NCBI RefSeq assembly: GCF_031458075.1
Contig: NZ_JAVDXT010000001.1
Span: forward strand, 1,860,001-1,924,000
Direction of reading: 5' to 3'
DNA: 64,000 nucleotides
From: Rhodoferax_B ferrireducens_A
Lineage (GTDB): Bacteria > Pseudomonadota > Gammaproteobacteria > Burkholderiales > Burkholderiaceae_C
In this document: positions 16,008 to 24,037 of the stretch, piece by piece
Numbering within the stretch: position 1 is the first letter of the stretch
Layout: the number at the start of each line of letters is the position of its first letter
Notes under the pieces: generated by a model
Database searches by the model: none
What the model was told of the DNA's origin: nothing
The model's input: the letters and a program-made list of their open reading frames with translations, nothing else
Position numbers and translations under genes: made by a program

Positions 16008-17159
16008 ATGCGCCAATCGAACATGCGCACCTGGGGCCTGTTCGCGCTGCTCTTGCTGGCCGCGCCCTGGGTGTTCACCAGCAGCCTGGGCCACAGCCTG
16101 CTGACCCAGATGGGCATCGCCGCCATCGTCTGCCTGAGCTACAACATCCTGCTGGGGCAGGGCGGCATGCTGAGCTTTGGCCATGCGGTGTATTCGGGCC
16201 TGGGCGCGTTTGCAGCCATCCATGCGCTGAATGCGGCGCTGCTGCCGGTCAGCCTGGTGCCCATCGCCGGCGGTGTGGCCGGGGCTTTGGTGGCGCTGCT
16301 GCTGGGCGGCATCACGGCACAACGCTCGGCAACCACCTTCGCCATGGTCACCCTGGGTCTGGGCGAACTGGTCGGGGCCATGGCCTGGTTGTTCCCCGGG
16401 GTATTTGGCGGTGAAGCCGGTATTGCTGGGAACCGGGTCAGCGGCAGCGTGCCGTTTGGCATCAGCTTCGGGCCGCAAGCGCAGGTGTACTACCTGGTGG
16501 CCGCCTATACCTGGGTCTGCGCGGGCCTGATGTACGCCTTTACCCGCACGCCGCTGGGCCGCATGCTGAATGCGGTGCGCGACAACCCCGAGCGCGTCGA
16601 GTTTGTGGGCTACGACACCCGGCGTATCCGCTATCTGGCCATCGTGGTGGCCGGCTTTTTTGCCGGCATTTCGGGCGGCTTGGCGGCCCTGCATTTCGAG
16701 AGCGTGACGGCCGATGTGCTGGGCAGCCAGCGTTCGGGCGCCTATCTGCTGTTCACCTTTTTGGGAGGCTCGGGCTACTTTTTCGGCCCTGTGGTTGGCG
16801 CGGTGCTGATGGTGCTGGCCTTTGTGCTGCTGAGCGGCATCACCAAGGCCTGGCTGCTGTACCTGGGCCTGGTGTTCGTGGCCATGGTGGTGTATGCGCC
16901 GGGCGGAGTTGCCAGCCTGCTGCGTGGGCCTCGGCCGCAGCTGCGCGATCTGCCGCGTTATGCGGCGTTGGCGCTGGCCTGCACCGGGCTGGCGGCGATG
17001 GTGGAGATGGTCTACCAGCTGCAGCTGCAGGCCTCGCTGGGTTCGGAGCTGCGCTTCTTCGGCGCCACATTGGACGCGGCCGGCTGGCCCAGCTGGGCCG
17101 CGGCCGGTCTGCTGGTGGCAGTGGGAGCCGCAGGGTTTGCGTGGGCACGACGCAAATGA
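16008..17159 (+). CDS. livM: Branched-chain amino acid ABC transporter permease, LivM type
   Basis: A 383-residue permease: ten or so membrane helices with the LivM signatures SYNILLGQGGMLSFGHAVYSGLGA and DNPERVEFVGYDTRRIRYLAIVVAGFFAG. ATG 16008 follows the livH stop by one base. The C-terminal 60-70 residues after RGPRPQLRDLPRYA form an extra hydrophobic part not present in E. coli LivM but common in betaproteobacterial homologues. The stop overlaps the livG start (ATGA). Confidence 0.9.
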   Translation: MRQSNMRTWGLFALLLLAAPWVFTSSLGHSLLTQMGIAAIVCLSYNILLGQGGMLSFGHAVYSGLGAFAAIHALNAALLPVSLVPIAGGVAGALVALLLGGITAQRSATTFAMVTLGLGELVGAMAWLFPGVFGGEAGIAGNRVSGSVPFGISFGPQAQVYYLVAAYTWVCAGLMYAFTRTPLGRMLNAVRDNPERVEFVGYDTRRIRYLAIVVAGFFAGISGGLAALHFESVTADVLGSQRSGAYLLFTFLGGSGYFFGPVVGAVLMVLAFVLLSGITKAWLLYLGLVFVAMVVYAPGGVASLLRGPRPQLRDLPRYAALALACTGLAAMVEMVYQLQLQASLGSELRFFGATLDAAGWPSWAAAGLLVAVGAAGFAWARRK

Positions 17160-17911
17160 GCAGCCTGCCCCCCGCCCTGGAAATCCGCCAGCTGCGTAAA
17201 AGCTTTGGCCTGAGTGAGATCATCCGCGGCGCCAATCTCAGCGTGGCCGCGGGCGAGCGCGTGGCCATCATCGGCCCAAACGGCGCGGGTAAGTCCACGC
17301 TGTTCAACCTGGTCAGCGGCCGGTCCCGGCCCAGCAGCGGCCAGATTCTGCTCAACGGCCAGCCCATCCAGGGCAAGAAGCCGTTTGAGATCAACCGGCT
17401 AGGCCTGTCGCGCAGCTTCCAGGTGAGCCATATCTTCCCGCAGCTCAGCGTGTTCGAAAACCTGCGCTGCAGCGTGCTGTGGAGCCTGGGCTATGGCTAC
17501 AGCTTCTGGCGCCTGCTGGGCGGCTTGCAGGATGCCAACGCGCTGGCCGAGCGCACCCTGGCGCAGGTGCAATTGATGGATAAGCGCGAGGTGCTGGCCA
17601 CCCACCTCAGCTACGCCGAGCAGCGCGCGCTGGAGCTGGGCATCGCCATCGCCGGCGGTGCGGGTGTGGTGCTGCTGGACGAGCCTACGGCCGGCATGGG
17701 AGCCTCGGAAACCAGCCGCTTCGTCCAGCTGATCCGCGAGGTGACGGTAGGTAAAACGCTATTGATAGTAGAGCACGACATGCAGGCGGTATATGCGCTG
17801 GCAGACAAAATAGCCGTATTGGTGGCGGGAGAGGTGATCGCCTTCGGCACACCGGACGCGATCCGCGCGAATCCGCAGGTGCAAGCGGCCTACCTGGGCG
17901 GGGGCGCCTGA
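17156..17911 (+). CDS. livG: Branched-chain amino acid ABC transporter ATPase, LivG type
   Basis: A 251-residue ABC ATPase: Walker A GPNGAGKST, signature LSYAEQRALELG (the usual LivG variant of LSGGQ), Walker B VVLLDEPTAGM and switch His in IVEHDM. The start ATG 17156 overlaps the livM stop; an in-frame start 15 bases earlier is less likely. The gene ends in TGATG shared with livF, indicating translational coupling. Confidence 0.92.
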   Translation: MSSLPPALEIRQLRKSFGLSEIIRGANLSVAAGERVAIIGPNGAGKSTLFNLVSGRSRPSSGQILLNGQPIQGKKPFEINRLGLSRSFQVSHIFPQLSVFENLRCSVLWSLGYGYSFWRLLGGLQDANALAERTLAQVQLMDKREVLATHLSYAEQRALELGIAIAGGAGVVLLDEPTAGMGASETSRFVQLIREVTVGKTLLIVEHDMQAVYALADKIAVLVAGEVIAFGTPDAIRANPQVQAAYLGGGA

Positions 17912-18597
17912 TGCTGCAAGTCGCCCAGCTGCACGCCTACTACGGCCCAAGCCATGTGCTGCATGGCGTGTCCTTCGAGGTCCACCCCGGCGAGATCGTG
18001 GCCTTGCTGGGGCGCAATGGCGCGGGTCGCTCCACCACCGCCAAGGCCTTGGTGGGCCTGGTGCGTAGCGAGGGCACGGTGCGCTGGCACGGCCAGGATT
18101 TGACGGGCCGGCAGCCGTTTGAAATCGCCCAGCAAGGCATCGCCTATGTGGCCGAGGGCCGCGACATTTTTCCGCGACTGACGGTGCAGCAAAACCTGCT
18201 GCTCGGCCAGAAGGGCGCAGGCCAGTGGACCTTTGACAAGGTTTACGCCCTGTTCCCGCAGCTGCTGGCGCGCCAGCACACCTTGGGCGGCGTGCTGTCG
18301 GGCGGCGAGCAACAAATGCTGGCCCTGGGGCGCGCGCTGATGGGAAATCCGCAACTGTTGATCATCGACGAGCCCACCGAAGGCCTGGCGCCCCAGGTGG
18401 TCACCCAGGTGGCGGCCTGCCTGCAGCAGTTGCAACAGCAGGGCATCGCGGTGCTGTTGGTCGAGCAGAAACTGGCGATTGCGCTGGACATCTCTGACCG
18501 CGTGCTGCTGATGGGCCGCGGCAGCGTGGTGTTCGACGGCACGCCGCAGCAGCTGCGCGCCAATGCCGCAGTGCGCCGCGAATGGCTAGAGATCTAG
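17911..18597 (+). CDS. livF: Branched-chain amino acid ABC transporter ATPase, LivF type, Walker A Lys replaced by Arg
   Basis: A 228-residue ABC ATPase, partner of LivG. The signature LSGGEQQMLALGRALM, Walker B LLIIDEPTEGLAP and switch His-equivalent LLVEQKL are present. The Walker A reads GRNGAGRST, so the lysine that normally contacts the ATP phosphates is Arg40 (codon CGC). The rest of the protein is intact, and EGRDIFPRLTV is typical of LivF. The gene is the last of the liv cluster and starts within the livG stop codon. Confidence 0.9.
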   Translation: MLQVAQLHAYYGPSHVLHGVSFEVHPGEIVALLGRNGAGRSTTAKALVGLVRSEGTVRWHGQDLTGRQPFEIAQQGIAYVAEGRDIFPRLTVQQNLLLGQKGAGQWTFDKVYALFPQLLARQHTLGGVLSGGEQQMLALGRALMGNPQLLIIDEPTEGLAPQVVTQVAACLQQLQQQGIAVLLVEQKLAIALDISDRVLLMGRGSVVFDGTPQQLRANAAVRREWLEI

Positions 18598-18696
18598 CCC
18601 GCCGCGCACTTGCTACAAAGCCGAAGCATTTGCGCTAAAAAACTTTATCTGCCGCTGCTATTGTGAAGTTTTTACCCGACTCCACGGAGCAACATC

Positions 18697-20010
18697 TTGA
18701 TCACACGGCCGCGCATCTGCCACACCTTCATCACCCTGGCCCTGGCCTCCCTGCTGGCCGCCTGCGGCGGTGGTAGCGATAGCGACGACAGCGAATACAC
18801 CCTGGGTGGCACGGTCAACGGCCTGAGCAGCAGCGGGCTGGTGCTGGCCAATGGCACGCTGACCCAGGCCGTGGCTTCCGGCGCCACCAGCTTCAGTTTC
18901 AGCAGCAAGGTCACCGGCAGCTACGCGGTCAGCGTGGCTACCCAGCCCGACGGGCAGACCTGCGTGGCCAGCAATGCCAGCGGCGGTGGCGGCAGCGATG
19001 TGTCCAGCGTGGTTATCAACTGCCGCAGCTATGCGGCCTACACCAGCAACTGGCTGGGCGGCAATATCGGCCAGCTCAGCGTAGGCAGCACCGGCGCGCT
19101 GGCCGCGCAGTCGACAGCGGCGGTCAGCACCACCTATCTGCCGTCCAGTATTACCACCAGCAATGACGGCAAGTTTGCGTTTGTGAACTTCCAGGACAAC
19201 AGCGCCATCGGCGTCTACACGGTGTCCGACACCACCGGCGCGCTGACCATGCTGGGCTGGACCAGCGCCGAAAGCGCGGGCTACGGCATGGCCATCAGCC
19301 CCGACGGCAAATACCTGTACGTGGCCAACTTCGGCAGCGCCACGCTGTCGCAGTTCAGCGTGGCCTCCACCGGCGTGCTCAGCGCCATGTCCACTGCATC
19401 GGTAGCCACCGGCGTGAACCCCTATGGCGTCGCCGTCAGCCCGGACGGCCTGTACGTCTACGTAAGCAATAGCAGCGGCAACAGCATTTCGCAGTACAGC
19501 GTGGGCAGTACAGGCGCCTTGACGGCCTTGTCGACGCCCACCGTCAGCCTGTCGTCGCTGGGCAGCACGCCCACCGGCATCGCCATCGACCCGGCCAGCA
19601 ACTACGTCTACGTCACCCTGTCGGGCAGCGCCAAACTGGCCCAGTTCAGCATAGGCTCCGGCGGGCTGCTGACGGCCTTGTCGCCGGCCAGCGTCGGCAC
19701 CGGCACCATGCCGCGCAGCGTGGTCGTCAGCCCCGGCGGCCGCTATGCCTACGTGACGAATGGCGGCGACAACACCGTGTCGCAGTACAGCATCAGCAGC
19801 GGCAAGCTCACCGCCTTGCCCGCCGCGACCATCGCCACCGGCGGCAGCCCGCGCGGTATCGCCATGGCGCCCAGCGGCAGCTTCGCCTACGTGACGAACT
19901 ACAGCGATGCTACTGTGTCGTCGTACAGCGTGGGGTCTAGCGGTGCGTTGACTCTGCTGGGTACGGCGGCTAGCAACGGGGCTGGGCCTACGGGGATTTC
20001 GGTGCGCTGA
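18697..20010 (+). CDS. Lipoprotein with YVTN/lactonase-like beta-propeller
   Basis: A 437-residue protein with a lipoprotein signal peptide (lipobox LLAAC, Cys near residue 22) followed by a Gly/Ser/Asp-rich linker. Residues about 110-437 are repeats of the form SPDGKYLYVANFGSATLSQF, which build a seven-bladed propeller of the YncE/lactonase type. It is expected to be anchored in the outer or inner membrane; the ligand or enzymatic activity is unknown. The start is TTG 18697, supported by GGAG 7 bases upstream and by the signal peptide. It is separate from the liv operon by 99 bases. Confidence 0.85.
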   Translation: MITRPRICHTFITLALASLLAACGGGSDSDDSEYTLGGTVNGLSSSGLVLANGTLTQAVASGATSFSFSSKVTGSYAVSVATQPDGQTCVASNASGGGGSDVSSVVINCRSYAAYTSNWLGGNIGQLSVGSTGALAAQSTAAVSTTYLPSSITTSNDGKFAFVNFQDNSAIGVYTVSDTTGALTMLGWTSAESAGYGMAISPDGKYLYVANFGSATLSQFSVASTGVLSAMSTASVATGVNPYGVAVSPDGLYVYVSNSSGNSISQYSVGSTGALTALSTPTVSLSSLGSTPTGIAIDPASNYVYVTLSGSAKLAQFSIGSGGLLTALSPASVGTGTMPRSVVVSPGGRYAYVTNGGDNTVSQYSISSGKLTALPAATIATGGSPRGIAMAPSGSFAYVTNYSDATVSSYSVGSSGALTLLGTAASNGAGPTGISVR

Positions 20011-20485
20011 GGCGACACGCTTCCGTGTGCAAGGCTGCCATTTGGAATGGCGAAGTGATTCTTGAGGCTATAGATCGCGCTTGATTTGGTGAGGTTTCCG
20101 AGGCCTATCAGTCCGGCTCAGTGATGTCCGGGCGAGAAATCAGTCAAGATGTAGAGGTCGCACTCGCCGCGGTGCTCGAGCATCTTTGTGATGGTCGATA
20201 CGCCGATCACTCCTGCCGACGCTGGGTGTGTGGATGGCGACACTATTAAGGTCATGATCGAAGCGGTCAATAGCGCTGGGATGCCCACTGACGATTGGGA
20301 AGCTAGGTGGATGGGGGTGGGAATGTTCCGTTCACCATGTCGGGTAGCTTTGCAGTCGGCGGCACAGCGACAGTCACCCCTGTATCAGGATGGACATACA
20401 CAGGACCGCCAAAGTTGCTACAGCCAAAAACTAATTAATCGCTGCCAAAGCGTGAGGGCGGTCTGGCGACCGCTCCAGCAGCCTA
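20011..20485 (+). pseudogene. Gene-free stretch with remnant of a broken coding region
   Basis: No intact gene is visible. At 20188-20434 two reading frames together read like a decayed protein tail: VDTPITPADAGCVDGDTIKVMIEAVNSAG in one frame, then a stop and a shift to GGGNVPFTMSGSFAVGGTATV ending LLQPKTN. This looks like the end of a beta-rich surface or tail-type protein that lost its frame. The family is not identifiable. GC begins to fall here relative to the liv region. Confidence 0.3.
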
Positions 20486-21652
20486 TCAAGCTCGGACGCT
20501 TTTAGATGCCGGTTTGAGTTTTGATTCATCCTTGTCGACTCCCACTCCATGGAGCTTAGCGGTAAACGAAAACTTCTTCCGCAGTCCGAGAATCGGTTTC
20601 TCAATTACGTGCCATGAGAAACTAGCAAATATTGTCACTAGTACGATACTAAATAAAAGATGCAGAACTAGCGAAGTGAGGCCGGGAAATAAAAGCACCA
20701 AAGCTTGCTGAATGGGGAATGCATACAAATAAATGCCGTATGAATAGTCGCCGGTATGGTAGTAAGGTATCTTGGGTATTTTAAGCAAGCCGACGTAACA
20801 CACGATGTAAACCATGATGGGTGCGCAGAATGCAAGAATTATTGGAGACATCTTTTCCGAACCAAGGAAGGCGAGCGCCAACATAGCGGCGGCGCTTAGG
20901 AGCAGAGTTGGCCAGTTAAACGGAATGCGGTTGCGGCATCTAAATGCAAGCACGCCGAGCAGGAAGCACGGTAGCAACAGGGCTCCCTTTCTGGAGCCGT
21001 TGTAAACACGCCAAACGCTCTGCATGACGACAGAGTTAGGAATCAATTCGTGCAACTGGTCAATGGTTATACCGATAAAGACGGAAACGATTGCAACGGC
21101 GAGCACTACCCAGGCATTCTTGAAAAGCTTGGTGTACATCAAGGCGCCAAGAACCAAATAGCACAGTATCTCGAACGGAACCGTCCACAACGAGCCATTA
21201 ACAATACCGGGGTACGGATTGGCCTCAAAAACACCAGGCAATAAATAATTAATTTTACCAACGATATTCAAGAAGTATTTATAAAAGAGCCAGTTCGTAA
21301 AGTACTCTTTTAGTGGAAGCGTCGTAAATATGACGCCCAGAACAAATGCCGAAAGAAGAATTTCTACTATAAGGGCTGGAAAAATTCGTAAGCCGCGATT
21401 TAGAGCAAAGTTCTTTAGACTGAGGCGCTCTGCGCTACCGGCGACAAGAAACCCGCTTAAACCAAAGAACATCGGGAGGATGGCGTAATTCGCAAGCCAC
21501 ATGGGGCTGTCGAATATTGCGCTTGTGTAGCCGCCGGGCAGTACGAGCAGGCTGTGCCAAGCCAATACCGCAAAAGCGAGAAACAGTCGGGCAAAATCAA
21601 ATCCCGGACCTATCCCCTTGTTTGCTTCCAGCACGCTACCAAAAGTTTTCAT
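20486..21652 (-). CDS. Acyltransferase-3 family membrane protein
   Basis: A 388-residue protein of the acyltransferase-3 (OafA/NodX-like) family, which O-acetylates or acylates surface sugars. It has about ten membrane helices, the conserved N-terminal FDFARLFLAFAVLAWHS (catalytic His region), FFGLSGFLVAGS, RIFPALI, GSLWTVPFEILCY and DYSYGIYLYAFPIQQ. ATG 21652 with GGAAG 6 bases upstream is the best start; a longer frame upstream has no support. Its GC content is clearly lower than the flanking core genes, so it was probably acquired. No polysaccharide genes are next to it. Confidence 0.88.
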   Translation of the reverse strand: MKTFGSVLEANKGIGPGFDFARLFLAFAVLAWHSLLVLPGGYTSAIFDSPMWLANYAILPMFFGLSGFLVAGSAERLSLKNFALNRGLRIFPALIVEILLSAFVLGVIFTTLPLKEYFTNWLFYKYFLNIVGKINYLLPGVFEANPYPGIVNGSLWTVPFEILCYLVLGALMYTKLFKNAWVVLAVAIVSVFIGITIDQLHELIPNSVVMQSVWRVYNGSRKGALLLPCFLLGVLAFRCRNRIPFNWPTLLLSAAAMLALAFLGSEKMSPIILAFCAPIMVYIVCYVGLLKIPKIPYYHTGDYSYGIYLYAFPIQQALVLLFPGLTSLVLHLLFSIVLVTIFASFSWHVIEKPILGLRKKFSFTAKLHGVGVDKDESKLKPASKSVRA

Positions 21653-21911
21653 TATTCTTCCCTGAGTTAGATTGCACCGAGCGTGACCTGTTGACGCAAG
21701 CGTCGTGCCAGTCACCATCTGAACGGTGGTCGCGAGTGTAGTTCGGACCAGCAGGATGTTCAGCCGGTTCTGAGCCACACCGGAACCATTACGGGGCCAG
21801 ATTTCCTCTATTTAGCTGAAAGTTGATGACACTGGTGCATGCGGCGTGCCTACATCTGGGGCGTGTAACAATCGGAAACGTATCTAGTACTCACAGATTG
21901 AAAGTTGCGCA

Positions 21912-22205
21912 GTGTCCGTTCCTCCATATTTGCTGCTCTGGATAGTCGGGTCATTGATGATTGCGTACGGTTCGCATCAACTTGGTCGAAGGTGGCCAGT
22001 CTGGCTAGCCATTAGTTTGCTGGTTACACCTCTAATTTCTGCGCAAGTTCTCCTTCTCGTCGGCCCAAAAGTACGCCCAACCACTCCGGAACAGGAGGAA
22101 GAGTACGTGAAGTCAACGCAAAGAGTTTTACTGCAAGGTTTGTGCGTCTTTTTGCTCGTGCTGCTTGCCGTTTGGCTATCCGACAAGGCCAATTCTTTAA
22201 ATTGA
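21912..22205 (+). CDS. Small membrane protein, function unknown
   Basis: A 97-residue protein with GTG start, two to three membrane helices (YLLLWIVGSLMIAYG, WLAISLLVTPLISAQVLLLVG, LLQGLCVFLLVLLAVWL) and a short charged loop PTTPEQEEEYVKSTQR. It resembles small inner-membrane proteins often seen next to transporters, but has no partner here. Its codon use is less GC-rich than the core genes. The start codon has only a weak ribosome site. Confidence 0.5.
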   Translation: MSVPPYLLLWIVGSLMIAYGSHQLGRRWPVWLAISLLVTPLISAQVLLLVGPKVRPTTPEQEEEYVKSTQRVLLQGLCVFLLVLLAVWLSDKANSLN

Positions 22206-22212
22206 CGGTTTG

Positions 22213-22233
22213 ATCCCATCCCCCTGCCGGGAA
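22213..22233 (+). repeat. Left copy of direct repeat flanking the nuclease-like gene
   Basis: ATCCCATCCCCCTGCCGG followed by GAA recurs, with one C fewer, at 23784-23803. The two copies bracket the gene at 22451-23758. Confidence 0.45.
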
Positions 22234-22450
22234 CCCATGCACGCGGGTTGCATGGCAGTTTCACTTTCCCATCCCATTTGCCTGATTAGGATTTTCGGTG
22301 TCTTTAGGCGGCTTGACCTTGAGGATCACGGCCGATATCCAGGTGGTGCCTACTGCCGACCAAAAACACGAAATAAATTTTCGTGAGGAGGCTATAGATG
22401 GATCTATGACATCGTTGGGCATTTAAGCTCAACAATGCAGAATACAACGG

Positions 22451-23758
22451 ATGAATACACATGCGCCTGACTTGAGATATCAGCACGTCGTAATGACGCC
22501 AGCTGATCGTGAACTTAGTCTGGAGAATTTTCGCCAAATTGTTGGGAATGACATCGATCGCATTGCGGCTCGATTGGCTGCAAGGGCTGGGGAAATAAAA
22601 GCGAGGGTGGCGGTTGATCTGCTGAGCGTGATTCGGGACAGTCTGGTATTTGGTCTTCATGCCGTTGTCAACAAGGATGAACGTCCAATTTTTCAGTTTG
22701 GAACGCAGCAGGCATTTTTCTTTCTGCACTACTTTGTCCGCGCATACCTTGGGTCCGACCTTTATTCCCGGAGTGTTCTTCGAGGTAGGTTAAATGATGG
22801 CGTCGATTCCGAGATGGGGCTTCCCGCTCTGTTTCTTGAACTTGCTCAAGCTCATACGTATTTGCGGTGGGGTAATGATGTTGAATTTCTTGAGGCCGGT
22901 GAAGTATCTGCACCGGACCTTTTGGTGCGCTCCAGATATCAAAAACTGTATGTCGAATGCAAATGCGTTTTCGTGGGTTCGCGGCAAGGACTGCCTGCAA
23001 AGGCTACTGTAGATGTTGTTCATTTGGCTACGAAATATCTAGCCAGCATTGGAACAGGACGTTTCGAAAAATTGTTGACCGTAGAGTATGTCGGTTCCCT
23101 GCCGGTCCCAAAGGATGCCATTCCGAACTTGGCGGCCATATTCATGAATTGCGAAGATCTTGTTTCAATCAGCTCCTGCAAATATTGGAAGCTTGAGGTG
23201 TCAGCGCTGCCAGAAGGTATTACGCAGGATGACTATAAATTCAATTCCTATGGATCTGGACACCCCGCGCTGAGGGGATATGCCTTTTGTCCAGTGCCGA
23301 ACGCTGGCTTTGTGGTTGTGCGGTCAATTCATGAGTGGAAGCTTGATGAGGCAATCAGCGACGTAACTTCCAAGGCGCTCAAGCAACTGCCATCAGAGGG
23401 GTATCGAATTGCTGCAATTCAAATTCTGGGCTCGGGCCCGTTGGCGTTGAAGTATGAAAAGGGGTTTGTAGATGTTGCACACCTCGCGATGTCGAAACAC
23501 GACAACCGTAGGCGTTTTGCAGAGCAGGCACGTAAAAAAAATGGATTCGTTGGCTTGCAGATACTTGGTGATTTTTACACTCAAGAAAATGGCCTTGGCG
23601 ATGTGGTGCTGAACTATCCGGGGGGGACTTGGCTTTCGAGCCATGCGCCCGACTCCAGCATGTGGGCGTGTGGCTTTATGAATATGTTACCTAGCGAACT
23701 CGTAAAAATGTTCCAACAAGCCGCATATGACTCATCAGCGGTGTGGTGGTTTCCTTAG
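22451..23758 (+). CDS. Hypothetical protein with PD-(D/E)xK-like nuclease core
   Basis: A 435-residue soluble protein I cannot assign to a named family. Residues 150-171 read EVSAPDLLVRSR followed by KLYVECK, the spacing of the PD-(D/E)xK nuclease core (Asp156, Glu169, Lys171), as in restriction-endonuclease-like enzymes. The N-terminal 140 residues are mainly helical, and the C-terminal half is mixed with an RRFAEQARKKNGFVGLQILGDF motif. The gene stands alone in a lower-GC patch between an acyltransferase and a fatty-acid operon. It is flanked by imperfect direct repeats, suggesting acquisition. A DNA-targeting (defence-like) role is inference; no methylase partner is present. Confidence 0.6.
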   Translation: MNTHAPDLRYQHVVMTPADRELSLENFRQIVGNDIDRIAARLAARAGEIKARVAVDLLSVIRDSLVFGLHAVVNKDERPIFQFGTQQAFFFLHYFVRAYLGSDLYSRSVLRGRLNDGVDSEMGLPALFLELAQAHTYLRWGNDVEFLEAGEVSAPDLLVRSRYQKLYVECKCVFVGSRQGLPAKATVDVVHLATKYLASIGTGRFEKLLTVEYVGSLPVPKDAIPNLAAIFMNCEDLVSISSCKYWKLEVSALPEGITQDDYKFNSYGSGHPALRGYAFCPVPNAGFVVVRSIHEWKLDEAISDVTSKALKQLPSEGYRIAAIQILGSGPLALKYEKGFVDVAHLAMSKHDNRRRFAEQARKKNGFVGLQILGDFYTQENGLGDVVLNYPGGTWLSSHAPDSSMWACGFMNMLPSELVKMFQQAAYDSSAVWWFP

Positions 23759-23783
23759 AGCGAAGCCGTTTCTATAGACCATC

Positions 23784-23803
23784 ATCCCATCCCCTGCCGG
23801 TGA
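23784..23803 (+). repeat. Right copy of direct repeat flanking the nuclease-like gene
   Basis: ATCCCATCCCCTGCCGG followed by TGAA matches the left copy at 22213-22233 with one missing C and one inserted T. Confidence 0.45.
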
Positions 23804-23928
23804 ATACCAAGAGAACCTAATGAAGTTTAGCCAACTGAAGAGTTCATCACTGGCGAACGTCGCATGACCCCGGAAATGCGCAACTGTGATATTGACCAAT
23901 AGCATGCCGACGGACGCGTCGCGTCATT

Positions 23929-23970
23929 GAGTGTGATGGTTTGTCCCGACTGGGACAAACCATCACACTC
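23929..23970. repeat. 19-bp perfect inverted repeat with 4-base loop
   Basis: GAGTGTGATGGTTTGTCCC (23929-23947), loop GACT, then its exact complement (23952-23970). There is no T-run after it, so it is not a standard terminator. It lies 68 bases before the FadB-type start and near the end of the accessory patch. Confidence 0.85.
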
Positions 23971-24002
23971 CGCATCCTCTGCAACCTCTAGAATAAAAAA
24001 TC

Positions 24003-24014
24003 GAACGATCGTTC
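24003..24014. promoter_or_regulatory. Palindromic operator-like site before the beta-oxidation genes
   Basis: The perfect palindrome GAACGATCGTTC, within AATCGAACGATCGTTCTATT, lies 23 bases before the start of the FadB-type gene. This layout is typical of TetR-family operators that control fatty-acid degradation in proteobacteria. The regulator gene is not in the window. Confidence 0.6.
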
Positions 24015-24037
24015 TATTTAAACCCAGAGGTGACTCT

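Noticed and set aside
17756..17785. Possible further copy of the dispersed repeat in livG (GCTATTGATAGTAGAG)
   Set aside because: Only the AT-rich core is similar, the GCGC arms are absent and the residues align with normal LivG, so chance likeness is enough.
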